Shown here: positions 42,331-51,211 of the stretch, piece by piece
Position numbering within the stretch: the first letter of the stretch is position 1
Layout: each line of letters opens with the position of its first letter
Origin: SKHV01 sp963678565
GTDB lineage: Bacteria > Bacteroidota > Bacteroidia > Bacteroidales > Prolixibacteraceae
Reading direction: 5' to 3'
Assembly (NCBI GenBank): GCA_963678565.1
Contig: OY782875.1
Span: 868,001-932,000, forward strand
Length of the DNA stretch: 64,000 nucleotides
Translations under genes and position numbers: made by a program
Notes under the pieces: model-generated
What the model was told of the DNA's origin: nothing
Database searches by the model: none
The model's input: only the letters and a program-made list of their open reading frames with translations

Positions 42331-43380
42331 ATGAGTACAGATCAACAGGAAATTGATTTTGATATCAATTCGATACCGGAACCGGAAAATTTAAAAGAAG
42401 TGGTGGAGAGTTTAATGGTAAATCCAAATTTATCGCCTTTAAACTATTATAACGATTTTACTGATGTTGCACCTGATCCAGAAGATCAGAAAAGCGACGA
42501 TATTTATCAGTCTGGATTTTTTAAATTAGAAGATGGTAGCGAAATGGTTTCAATGACGATTCATGCAATGCATCATCATTTAGAAACCGATCCGCAGAAA
42601 GCAGCAGAGATTTTAGTGTCGAGAGCCGTTCGTAAAATGGTTTGTTTTGGTGCCGAACCTGTTGCAATAACAACGATGTTGTACCATATCAATTATCAAG
42701 ATCCAAGTGGGCAGTTTATTGCCGACGGAGCAAAAATGGGATTCGAAAATGCAGCCAATATTTTTGGAATTAAAATAACCGATCGCAAAATTCGCTACGA
42801 TTACTTTGGCGATCATGGCTCGCAGTCGCCTACATTAATTGTTACCATTGCAGGCCGAATTGTTCCCGACGAAAAAGGAAAAGTAAACTATATTACACCA
42901 AGCTTTAAGCGCAAGGGAAACAACGTTTTCTTGTTGGGCAACTTGTCTGACGATATTGCATCGTCCGACTATCTTGAATTCTATCACGAAGTTTCAAATT
43001 CGCCGCTACCTGAATTTAATTTAGCGTTTGAGGCATCGCTAGTTAATTTGGTAAAACAATTAATCAACGACAAATTAGTTGATAGTGCAAGCCCGGTTTC
43101 AAAAGGAGGGGTGTTTTTTAGCTTATTGCGTGCCGGATGGATAAACGAACTCGGTTTTGATATTACAACAGCCGCCGAAACGCGCGAAGATTCATTTTTA
43201 TTTGGCGAATCGATGGGGCGTATCATTGTTGGTGTACATCCCGATGCCGAAGATGAATTCGTAGATTTAATGTTGGAAGCAAAAATTCCATTTTGTGCTT
43301 TAGGGCACGTAACAAAAGGGGAAATTCGAATCGACGACGAGTCGTTTGGTTACCTCGATAAAATGTCAAACAACAATTAA
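42331..43380 (+). CDS. AIR synthase-related (PurM/PurL-like) orphan protein
   Basis: A 349-residue protein resembling one AIRS-N plus AIRS-C unit of phosphoribosylformylglycinamidine synthase (PurL). Recognisable parts are SMTIHAMHHHLETDP, AAEILVSRAVRKMVCFGAEP, GDHGSQSPTLIVTIAGRI, NNVFLLGNL, SPVSKGGVFFSLLRAGW and FGESMGRIIVGVHPD. It lacks a glutaminase domain and the second half of a PurL. It may be a stand-alone sugar-nucleotide or selenophosphate-type ATP enzyme, or a regulatory paralogue. It is followed by ubiE 5 bp downstream and porT. Function uncertain. Confidence 0.75.
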   Translation: MSTDQQEIDFDINSIPEPENLKEVVESLMVNPNLSPLNYYNDFTDVAPDPEDQKSDDIYQSGFFKLEDGSEMVSMTIHAMHHHLETDPQKAAEILVSRAVRKMVCFGAEPVAITTMLYHINYQDPSGQFIADGAKMGFENAANIFGIKITDRKIRYDYFGDHGSQSPTLIVTIAGRIVPDEKGKVNYITPSFKRKGNNVFLLGNLSDDIASSDYLEFYHEVSNSPLPEFNLAFEASLVNLVKQLINDKLVDSASPVSKGGVFFSLLRAGWINELGFDITTAAETREDSFLFGESMGRIIVGVHPDAEDEFVDLMLEAKIPFCALGHVTKGEIRIDDESFGYLDKMSNNN

Positions 43381-43385
43381 GAAAA

Positions 43386-44105
43386 TTGGTTACTCAACAA
43401 ATTCATACGGTAGGCAAGAAGAACACCGTTCGCTCGATGTTTAATGAAATCGCAACCAGTTACGATTTTCTAAATCACCTGCTTTCTGGTGGTGTCGACA
43501 TTGTTTGGCGAAAGAAGATGATTCGTCTTGTAAAGCAGTATCAACCCGAAGCTGTGTTAGACATGGCTACCGGAACTGCCGATTTAGCAATAGAAGCTGC
43601 AAAGGCAACCAATGCCAAAATCACAGGGATCGACTTATCGAACAACATGGTTCGAGTAGGCCGTTTAAAGGTCGATAAAAAGAACTTGTCGGAACGGATT
43701 TCGCTGCATGTGGGCGATGCCGAAAATATAATTTACGACAACGACACCTTCGATTTGGCAATGATCTCTTTTGGAGTGCGCAACTTCGAAAACCTAAAAC
43801 TTGGTTTGCAAGAATTGGGTCGTGTGTTGCAACACAACAAACCTTTAATTGTTTTGGAATTTTCGAAACCCGAAAAGTATTTGGTGAATAAATTGTATCG
43901 CTGCTATTCGCAAAATTTGTTGCCTTATTTGGGCAAGAAAATCTCAAAAGATGATTTTGCTTATCGCTATTTGCCCGATTCAATCGAGCAGTTTCCATCG
44001 GGAGATGAATTTTTAGAGATCATGCAGGAAAGCGGTTTTACCAATTGCAGGCAAATTAAGTTAAGCCAGGGAATTGCCAGTATCTATATTGGGCACAAAA
44101 GCTAA
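43386..44105 (+). CDS. ubiE: Demethylmenaquinone methyltransferase (MenG/UbiE)
   Basis: SAM-dependent C-methyltransferase of the last step in menaquinone synthesis. The 239-residue protein has VRSMFNEIATSYDFLNHLLS, SAM motif I VLDMATGTADLAIEA, GIDLSNNMVRVG, FDLAMISFGVRNFENL and LEFSKPE. The start is TTG, 5 bp after the previous stop; the first ATG in frame is 17 codons later and would delete part of the conserved N-terminus. The ubiE-porT pairing is common in Bacteroidota. Confidence 0.95.
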   Translation: MVTQQIHTVGKKNTVRSMFNEIATSYDFLNHLLSGGVDIVWRKKMIRLVKQYQPEAVLDMATGTADLAIEAAKATNAKITGIDLSNNMVRVGRLKVDKKNLSERISLHVGDAENIIYDNDTFDLAMISFGVRNFENLKLGLQELGRVLQHNKPLIVLEFSKPEKYLVNKLYRCYSQNLLPYLGKKISKDDFAYRYLPDSIEQFPSGDEFLEIMQESGFTNCRQIKLSQGIASIYIGHKS

Positions 44106-44144
44106 GACAATAAAACAATCAAAAGATAGTTTTAAAAAGAAAAA

Positions 44145-44888
44145 ATGTTGAAACAACTACTTGTTTTCATATTACTATTGGCAGCGTTGCAGGGCATGGC
44201 ACAACGTGTGCAAGTGCCCAATTTAACCACTTTTGATGATAAAAAAATTCATTTTGGATATACCATTGGATTGCCTATACGAGACTATTCATTTCAATTT
44301 TATGATGAAAATGGGTTAGTTTCAGATGTGGCAGATGTCACACCATCTTCTGCTAAGGTCGGCCTGTTGGCAAATATTCGTTTGGCTGAATATTTTGATT
44401 TTAGAATAAATCCATGTTTAACTTTTGGTAAAACGAATATATTATTTAGCGAAGAATTTACAAAGTATTCTAATGGTGAACAAAATAATTTTAATAAGGG
44501 GTTTATAAATTTTACTTCTATTGAAATACCCTTCCTTTTTAAGTATAAAGCAAAAAGAATAGTAAATCAAAGACCATATTTGATTTCAGGAGTCAATATT
44601 GCATATGAGTTAACTAGCGTTTCAAATCCCAATGATCCTAAATATGATTGGATTAGGCTAGATAGAACAAATTATTTCGTTGAAGTTGGAATGGGTTGGG
44701 ATATCTATTATCAGTATTTTAAATTTGCGATTGAGTTAAAATATAGTTTGGGCTTAAATAATTCTCTATATAATGACTTTAGTAAGACAAATGTGAATGA
44801 TTATGATAGTGATAAGGTGGGTGAATTTCTCGGTAATTTGAAAAGCCTAAGAACTCAGATATTTACCATAAGCTTCCATTTCGAGTAA
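44145..44888 (+). CDS. porT: Type IX secretion / gliding outer membrane protein PorT
   Basis: A 247-residue outer-membrane barrel protein with a signal peptide (cleavage near GMAQ). The mature part starts VQVPNLTTFDDKKIHFGYTI and shows alternating strands (KVGLLANIRLAEYFDFRINP, FINFTSIEIPFLFKYKA, YFVEVGMGWDIYYQYFKFAI) to a C-terminal FTISFHFE. PorT is required for T9SS function; its exact role is unclear. Placement directly after ubiE supports PorT over a generic barrel. Its base composition is more AT-rich than its neighbours. Confidence 0.88.
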   Translation: MLKQLLVFILLLAALQGMAQRVQVPNLTTFDDKKIHFGYTIGLPIRDYSFQFYDENGLVSDVADVTPSSAKVGLLANIRLAEYFDFRINPCLTFGKTNILFSEEFTKYSNGEQNNFNKGFINFTSIEIPFLFKYKAKRIVNQRPYLISGVNIAYELTSVSNPNDPKYDWIRLDRTNYFVEVGMGWDIYYQYFKFAIELKYSLGLNNSLYNDFSKTNVNDYDSDKVGEFLGNLKSLRTQIFTISFHFE

Positions 44889-44908
44889 TTCATTCAAAAA
44901 ATCTTCTT

Positions 44909-46468
44909 TTGAAAAAGCAACTCAATATCCAGTTGGCGCCACCACAGGCGGCTGACCAAGAATTTTACACACGTGAAATTGCAAAACGCTTGGATATCGA
45001 AGTGGCGGAGATCAGCAGTATTCGCATTCGTAAAAAATCGATCGATGCCCGCAGCCGAAACATCAAGATCAACCTAAATGTGGAAGTGTTTATTGACGAA
45101 GAAGAAGCAATCCCAACTTATAAATCGAGCTTTGAATACAAAGACGTAAAAAATGCCCCCGAAGTTATAATTGTTGGCGCCGGACCGGCAGGTTTGTTTG
45201 CCGCCTTGCGTTTAATCGAATTGGGTTTGAAACCAATTATTTTGGAAAGAGGTAAGGCCGTGAATGAACGCAAACGCGATATTGCGGCCATTCATCGAAA
45301 CGAAAAGGTAAATCCCGATTCGAATTACGGATTTGGCGAAGGGGGTGCCGGAACATTTTCGGATGGAAAACTCTATACCCGCTCAAAGAAAAGAGGCGAT
45401 GTAACCAAAATTCTCGAAGTACTACATCAGCATGGGGCGCAAGATGAAATTCTGTACGATGCCCACCCGCATATTGGAACCAATGTGTTGCCTCGTGTGA
45501 TTACCAAAATTCGCGAAACCATATTGTATTATGGTGGCGAAGTGCTCTTCAACCAGCGTATTGTCGATTTTGTAGTTGAAAGCGAAACTATGAAAGGCGT
45601 AGTTACGCAGGATGGTACGCAATACAAAGGGCAAGCGGTGATTTTGGCAACGGGGCATTCGGCACGCGATATTTATTATTTATTGCGGAATAATGGCATT
45701 CATTTAGAAGCCAAGAATTTTGCGGTAGGAGTGCGCTTAGAGCATCCGCAAGAATTGATTGATTCTATTCAATACAAACGCCCGCACCGCGGGAAATATT
45801 TACCAGCTGCGGCTTATTCCTTTGCCGAACAAGTTGACGGACGAGGAGTTTATTCCTTTTGTATGTGCCCCGGAGGTGTAATCGTACCAGCCGCTACCGG
45901 ATCGAAAGAGTTGGTAGTAAATGGGATGTCGCCCAGTAGCCGAGGCGGAAAATTTGCCAACGCCGGATTGGTGGTAGAAGTGCGCACCGATGATTTGAAA
46001 CAATACACACGACATCGAGAATTGGCAGGCTTAAAATTTCAAGAGGAAATTGAGCGTAAGTGCTTTAAAATGGCCAACAATTCGCAAATAGCACCGGCCC
46101 AACGCATGTTGGATTTTGTACAACGAAAAAATTCAGCATCGTTAAACGATACATCTTATCATCCTGCAATCGAATCGTCGGACATGCATCGTTGGATGCC
46201 TGATTTTATTAGTAACCGATTGGCCGAAGGATTCAAAAAAATGGGGCGCAAAGCCAAAAGGTTTCTAAGCAACGATGCTACCATTATTGGAATCGAATCG
46301 AGAACTTCTTCACCAATACGCATTCCGCGTGATTTGGAAACTTTGCAACACGTGAAAATCAAGAACCTTTATCCCTGTGGCGAAGGTGCAGGTTATGCCG
46401 GAGGAATTGTTTCCTCAGCTGTTGACGGTGAACGCTGTGCCGAAAAAGTGGCGGAGCTGATTTGGTGA
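44909..46468 (+). CDS. FAD-dependent oxidoreductase, uncharacterised NAD(P)/FAD family
   Basis: A 519-residue flavoprotein. After an N-terminal alpha/beta domain (residues 1-80) comes the dinucleotide-binding VIIVGAGPAGLFAALR (from about residue 86) and FGEGGAGTFSDGKLYTR. Later parts are AVILATGHSARDIYYLL, GVRLEHPQELIDSIQY and a C-terminal YPCGEGAGYAGGIVSSAVDG, where FAD is closed in. The family is widespread and poorly studied. The start is TTG. It follows porT by 20 bp. Confidence 0.88.
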   Translation: MKKQLNIQLAPPQAADQEFYTREIAKRLDIEVAEISSIRIRKKSIDARSRNIKINLNVEVFIDEEEAIPTYKSSFEYKDVKNAPEVIIVGAGPAGLFAALRLIELGLKPIILERGKAVNERKRDIAAIHRNEKVNPDSNYGFGEGGAGTFSDGKLYTRSKKRGDVTKILEVLHQHGAQDEILYDAHPHIGTNVLPRVITKIRETILYYGGEVLFNQRIVDFVVESETMKGVVTQDGTQYKGQAVILATGHSARDIYYLLRNNGIHLEAKNFAVGVRLEHPQELIDSIQYKRPHRGKYLPAAAYSFAEQVDGRGVYSFCMCPGGVIVPAATGSKELVVNGMSPSSRGGKFANAGLVVEVRTDDLKQYTRHRELAGLKFQEEIERKCFKMANNSQIAPAQRMLDFVQRKNSASLNDTSYHPAIESSDMHRWMPDFISNRLAEGFKKMGRKAKRFLSNDATIIGIESRTSSPIRIPRDLETLQHVKIKNLYPCGEGAGYAGGIVSSAVDGERCAEKVAELIW

Positions 46469-46708
46469 TTCGACAATCGAAATCTTTTCAACAACTTATA
46501 GGTACCTGCAGCTCCTGTCTCTTGTTTTTCCAATCGGAATGGTTCCTAGGCTTACCCAGCGCTTGCTTATGGCTTTAATACAATGCTGAAGCATAGGTTG
46601 CTTTAGTTTTTCTATGGGAAATTAATTTCATAGCAACAAGCTATATTTCAGATAGGCTAAGATAATCGAGAGTCTTGATTTGTAGCTACAAAGTTTGAAT
46701 GGATCGGT
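46469..46708. other. Intergenic stretch without a gene
   Basis: A 240-bp gap between convergent genes. No convincing reading frame, promoter or terminator was found. Confidence 0.5.
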
Positions 46709-47461
46709 TTAAAAAAGCTTCCTTTTAAATTCGCTACATAAAATAGACGTGGCTACCGATACGTTCAATGATTCTACATGCTTTTGGGTACTGGTTGAAG
46801 GGATGTATAATTTATGACTTATAAGTTCTTCAATTTCAGACGAAATTCCATTTCCTTCGTTGCCCATTACAATTAATCCATTGCTGCTCAATCCTTCGGT
46901 ATATATATTATCTCCTTCTAAAAAAGTACCATAAACAGGAATTTGCGCTTTGAGTTCGCTTAGCAAGGGAACGAGATTGGCGTAATGAATATTTACATGA
47001 GCAATGGCGCCCATGCTTGCCTGAACAACTTTGGGGTTAAAGCAATCAACTGTGTTGTTGGAACAAAGAATGTTTTTAATGCCAAACCAACTGGCGATAC
47101 GTATGATGGTTCCTAAGTTGCCGGGATCTTGCAGTTCGTCTAAAACTAAAGATAATTGTTGTTTCAATTCGCTTTTATTCAGTTTCCAATCCGGAATTCG
47201 GCAAAGCGCAATAATATTTTGAGGTGTGTTTAAAAAACTTGCTTTTTTTATTGACTGATAATCGCTTTCTAACTTTTCACAATTTATATCCACAACCTTA
47301 TTAAGAGCCTCGTCGGTACCTGCAATCCATTCAATTACGAAGCCTGCAATTGCTAGTTCTTGAATTGTTTTTATTCCTTCGGCAACGAAAAGATTTAATT
47401 TTTCTCTGTTTTTTTTATTTTTTAGAGATTGAATTGTTTTAATTCTATTTTTACTAATCAT
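46709..47461 (-). CDS. TrmH/SpoU-family RNA methyltransferase
   Basis: A 250-residue SPOUT-class 2'-O-methyltransferase. The N-terminal substrate-binding domain carries KNRIKTIQSLKNKKNREK and FVAEGIKTIQEL. The knotted catalytic domain has LVLDELQDPGNLGTIIR (motif 1), GLIVMGNEGNGIS (motif 2) and ESLNVSVATSILCSEF (motif 3). Substrate, rRNA or tRNA, is unknown. It is divergent from the tamL-like gene with only 48 bp between starts, a neighbourhood common in Bacteroidota. Confidence 0.92.
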   Translation of the reverse strand: MISKNRIKTIQSLKNKKNREKLNLFVAEGIKTIQELAIAGFVIEWIAGTDEALNKVVDINCEKLESDYQSIKKASFLNTPQNIIALCRIPDWKLNKSELKQQLSLVLDELQDPGNLGTIIRIASWFGIKNILCSNNTVDCFNPKVVQASMGAIAHVNIHYANLVPLLSELKAQIPVYGTFLEGDNIYTEGLSSNGLIVMGNEGNGISSEIEELISHKLYIPSTSTQKHVESLNVSVATSILCSEFKRKLF

Positions 47462-47509
47462 TTCGAAGGCTTAAATTGTTGCGAGTATTAAATTTCAATA
47501 TCTGTATTT

Positions 47510-49840
47510 GTGGTCAAAAATAAAAATAACATAGCGCTAAATTATCTTTTGCTGGCAATAATAGCCACATTTCTGTTTTCATGTCGCTCTACTCGTTATG
47601 TTCCACAAGATAAATATCTTCTGAATGATATTGATATCGAAGTCGATAATCAAGCCATTGAGAAAAACGAACTCCAAGGTTATTTGAGGCAAAAAGAGAA
47701 TTTGAAAATTCTAAAAACAACCAAGTTTCATTTGTTTTTGTACAATCTTTCACGTAAAAGTAAAGAGAATGGATGGTTGAAGAGAATTGGGGAAGCACCA
47801 GTGATTTTTGATCCACAATTAACAAGCAAGTCGGTCGAACAGTTTGAGCAGTACTTGAAAAATAGAGGTTATTACAATGCAGAAGTTCGCAGCGATGTAC
47901 TATATAAGAAAAAGAAGGCCTGGGTTACTTACAATATTGAAACAAATGAACCTTATCGAGTTCGGAATATAACTTACAATATTAAGGACGATGAGCTTGC
48001 AAAAATATATATGGATAAGGCTTCTGGAGCTTTCATTCATCAAAATAGTAAGCTCGATGTGGAATTAATGGAGAAAGAGCGAAGTAGAATTACCGATATA
48101 ATGCAAAACCGAGGTTATTTTATGTTTGCCGACGAGTATGTTCATTATCAGGTCGATTCGGCTTTGAATAGTAATCAGGCGGATGTAGAATTAATTATTG
48201 AAAATGAGGAAAATAGGTATCGTACTTCTATTAATAAACACCGAAAGTTTGTGGTTGATTATTACGAGATTTATGTAGATGATGCCGGTCGTGATAATTT
48301 AATATCGGCATCGAAATACTATTCCGATACCACTATTGTTGGTGGATTTATATTTTATCACAATGGAAAAATCCCTTTGGATCCAAAGTTGTTGATCAAA
48401 AATATTGAGATAAAACCGGGAGAACAATATGCTAAGAAAAAAGAGACGAAAACTTACAATAATTTTTACGCTTTAAGACAATTCAAATATGTAAATATTC
48501 AATTCAACGAATTGTTAGCTCGTTCCGATTCCTTGCACGGAGTGCTTGGTGGGAAAATTATTTTACCGATGCAGGTTAAGCAAAGTTATTCGGTAGATAT
48601 CGAAGGAACAAATACTTCGGGTAACCTTGGAGTGGCTGGTGGATTGAATTATCAACATCGAAATCTGCTTCGGGGAGCCGAAATTTTCAATATTAATTTT
48701 ACGGGAGCTACCGAGCGGCGAGTGACACTGGTAAACAATGTTGAAACCGAATTTATGATGCAAGAGTTGGGTGGGGAAGCAACCATCTCCATTCCCGGAT
48801 TTGTATTTCCGATAAAGGAATCGAGGCTTGGTTTACATTCAATGCCCAAAACAAATTTTTCTGTAGCATATAATTATCAAAGTCGGCCCGATTATACCCG
48901 TACCATTGCCAATGCGAAATTCGGATATAAATTTAAAACAAATGCATTTGTTACGCATACAATTAATCCAGTCGATTTTAATGTTGTCCGCTTATCGGAT
49001 GTGGATGCTAAGTTTCTGGAGTCGATTGAGGATTTGTACATTAAAAGTAGTTATACCGATCACTTGATTTCTTCGTTAAATTATAGTTTTACCTACAACA
49101 ATAAAAACCTGAAAAGAAGTGCTGGCTACCTGTATTTTAGGTTTAATACTGAATTGGCCGGAAATCTATTGAAGGCATACAGCAACTTGTTTAATGCTGA
49201 ACCAACAGTGATTACCGATCCAGAATCGGGAGCATCGACAAGCTATTATGAGGTGTTTAATACGCGCTATGCACAATATGTAAAAACCGATTTCGACTTT
49301 CGTTACGGTCGGCGCTTCGATCGTTTGAATTCGTTTGCCTTCCGATTTTTTACAGGAGTTGGTTTACCTTATGGTAATTTTAATGTAATGCCTTTCGAGA
49401 AGCGTTATTTTACAGGTGGTGCTAACGGCATTAGAGCCTGGCAAGTTCGTTCATTAGGTCCAGGAAGTTATGCTGCTTCCAGTGGCGAATATCCTAATCA
49501 ATCGGCCGATATCAAAATCGAAAGTAACCTTGAATATCGATTTAAATTAATATCTATAGTTGAAGGAGCATTGTTTGTGGATACCGGAAATGTTTGGGCA
49601 ATAAACAATACCGACAATAGAGAAGGAGCTGTATTCCGTTTTAATAAATTCTACAAACAGTTTGCAGTTGGTACCGGATTCGGATTGAGACTGGTATCGA
49701 GCTATTTTATTTTTCGAGCCGATTTGGGAATGAAGTTGTGTGATCCTTCGCAAGCTTTAGGTTCGCGATGGATTCCGGGTAATCGAAGTCTGCAAGGTTC
49801 CGATTTCAATTTTAATATCGCTATTGGTTATCCATTCTAA
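47510..49840 (+). CDS. tamL: BamA/TamA-family outer membrane protein with lipoprotein signal (TamL-like)
   Basis: A 776-residue protein with a GTG start. The signal NYLLLAIIATFLFSC ends in a lipobox (Cys near residue 25), then CRSTRYVPQDKYLL. POTRA-like repeats follow (about 35-340), then an Omp85 barrel with LRGAEIFNINFTGATERR and the RYFTGGANGIRAWQVRSLGP lid motif, and it ends in a terminal Phe (IAIGYPF). Lipidated TamA homologues of Bacteroidota are called TamL and act with TamB in outer-membrane assembly; tamB is not in the window, so the symbol is a family-level guess. Confidence 0.85.
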   Translation: MVKNKNNIALNYLLLAIIATFLFSCRSTRYVPQDKYLLNDIDIEVDNQAIEKNELQGYLRQKENLKILKTTKFHLFLYNLSRKSKENGWLKRIGEAPVIFDPQLTSKSVEQFEQYLKNRGYYNAEVRSDVLYKKKKAWVTYNIETNEPYRVRNITYNIKDDELAKIYMDKASGAFIHQNSKLDVELMEKERSRITDIMQNRGYFMFADEYVHYQVDSALNSNQADVELIIENEENRYRTSINKHRKFVVDYYEIYVDDAGRDNLISASKYYSDTTIVGGFIFYHNGKIPLDPKLLIKNIEIKPGEQYAKKKETKTYNNFYALRQFKYVNIQFNELLARSDSLHGVLGGKIILPMQVKQSYSVDIEGTNTSGNLGVAGGLNYQHRNLLRGAEIFNINFTGATERRVTLVNNVETEFMMQELGGEATISIPGFVFPIKESRLGLHSMPKTNFSVAYNYQSRPDYTRTIANAKFGYKFKTNAFVTHTINPVDFNVVRLSDVDAKFLESIEDLYIKSSYTDHLISSLNYSFTYNNKNLKRSAGYLYFRFNTELAGNLLKAYSNLFNAEPTVITDPESGASTSYYEVFNTRYAQYVKTDFDFRYGRRFDRLNSFAFRFFTGVGLPYGNFNVMPFEKRYFTGGANGIRAWQVRSLGPGSYAASSGEYPNQSADIKIESNLEYRFKLISIVEGALFVDTGNVWAINNTDNREGAVFRFNKFYKQFAVGTGFGLRLVSSYFIFRADLGMKLCDPSQALGSRWIPGNRSLQGSDFNFNIAIGYPF

Positions 49841-49898
49841 CAAAAAATTCAAAATATAATATAACGATCAATATGCTTTAATGGGCAATTTGAATCAA

Positions 49899-49928
49899 AA
49901 AAGGCTGCTCAAAATAAAACAGCCTTTT
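49899..49928. terminator. Bidirectional terminator between tamL-like gene and fba
   Basis: Stem AAAAGGCTG / CAGCCTTTT with a 12-nt loop, flanked by A and T runs, between two convergent genes. Confidence 0.85.
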
Positions 49929-49950
49929 GATAATGTTTTGCATGCTTTGA

Positions 49951-50946
49951 TTAAGCTTTTTCAGCCGAACCTAGTACATTTTTATTTTTGTTCATGTACA
50001 ATACTTTCAATTCGTCGCGGGCAGGCCCGATGTATTTACGAGGATCGAATTCTCCTGGTTTTTCGGCCATTACTTTACGAATTGCAGCAGTCATTGCTAA
50101 ACGACCATCAGAGTCGATATTGATTTTACAAACTGCTGATTTTGCAGCTTTACGTAATTGATCTTCAGGAATACCAATTGCGGCATCCAATTTTCCACCA
50201 TATTTATTGATCTCTTCAACATAGTTCATTGGAACTGATGATGAACCATGTAATACGATTGGGAATCCCGGAATTCGTTTTTCAATTTCTTCTAAGATGT
50301 CGAATTTTAATGGTGGTGGAACCAAAACACCTTCTTCGTTTTTAGTACACTGTGTCGGAGTAAATTTGTGCGCTCCGTGCGAAGTGCCAATTGAAATAGC
50401 AAGCGAGTCAACTCCGGTGCGTTTTACGAAATCTTCTACTTCCTCAGGGCGAGTATAAGTTGATTCTTCAGCAACAACATCGTCTTCAACACCAGCTAAT
50501 ACACCTAGTTCCCCTTCAACAGCAACTCCATTAGCATGTGCATACTCCACAACTTTTTTGGTTAGTTCAACGTTTTCTTCGTACGAGTGGTGAGAACCAT
50601 CAATCATCACAGAAGAAAACCCATTGTCGATACAATCTTTACATAATTCGAATGTATCTCCATGGTCTAAGTGAAGTACAACCGGAATCTTATAACCCAA
50701 TTCTTCGGCATACTCAACTGCACCTTTTGCCATATTGCGCAATAAAGTTGCATTGGCATATTTTCTTGCACCAGCCGATACTTGAAGAATAACAGGAGAT
50801 TTGGTTTCAACACAAGCTTGAATAATTGCTTGCATTTGCTCCATGTTGTTGAAGTTGTAAGCAGGAATTGCATAACCTCCATCTACCGCTTTTTTGAAAA
50901 GCTCTGTTGGATTTGTCAATCCTAGATCTTTATAACTAACAGTCAT
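49951..50946 (-). CDS. fba: Class II fructose-bisphosphate aldolase, subtype B
   Basis: A 331-residue zinc aldolase. The active site is VVLHLDHGDTFE with catalytic D94 and zinc ligand H95; other motifs are MIDGSHHSYEENVELT, VEGELGVLAGVEDDV, TSHGAHKF and VLHGSSSVP. Its shape (short, tagatose/fructose-bisphosphate aldolase-like, PAYNFNNMEQMQA) is the IIB subtype. It is transcribed away from a second class II aldolase of the IIA subtype 266 bp upstream. Fructose 1,6-bisphosphate is the likely substrate, with tagatose-bisphosphate as an alternative. Confidence 0.93.
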   Translation of the reverse strand: MTVSYKDLGLTNPTELFKKAVDGGYAIPAYNFNNMEQMQAIIQACVETKSPVILQVSAGARKYANATLLRNMAKGAVEYAEELGYKIPVVLHLDHGDTFELCKDCIDNGFSSVMIDGSHHSYEENVELTKKVVEYAHANGVAVEGELGVLAGVEDDVVAEESTYTRPEEVEDFVKRTGVDSLAISIGTSHGAHKFTPTQCTKNEEGVLVPPPLKFDILEEIEKRIPGFPIVLHGSSSVPMNYVEEINKYGGKLDAAIGIPEDQLRKAAKSAVCKINIDSDGRLAMTAAIRKVMAEKPGEFDPRKYIGPARDELKVLYMNKNKNVLGSAEKA

Positions 50947-51211
50947 TTGATTTGGTTTTATTTGTTAATAAAATATTTGCTAATAATAAGTGGTTATTAA
51001 ATACATGGTTAAGAAGGTTGCAAAAGTATAATTTTCAAATAAAATTTATTTAAATTGCGCCCGAATCAAGTATAAGTTTAAATATATTTAATTTGAATTC
51101 AGAAGGTTCGATTATAATATTGTATATTCGGGATTCATTAAGAATAGAATTAAACAATTCCATTTTAGGAATGTTAACATGATACTAATAAAATTGAAAT
51201 ATTAAATAACG

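Noticed and set aside
46469..46708. Possible small RNA in the gap between convergent genes
   Set aside because: No promoter, terminator or conserved-looking hairpin was visible.
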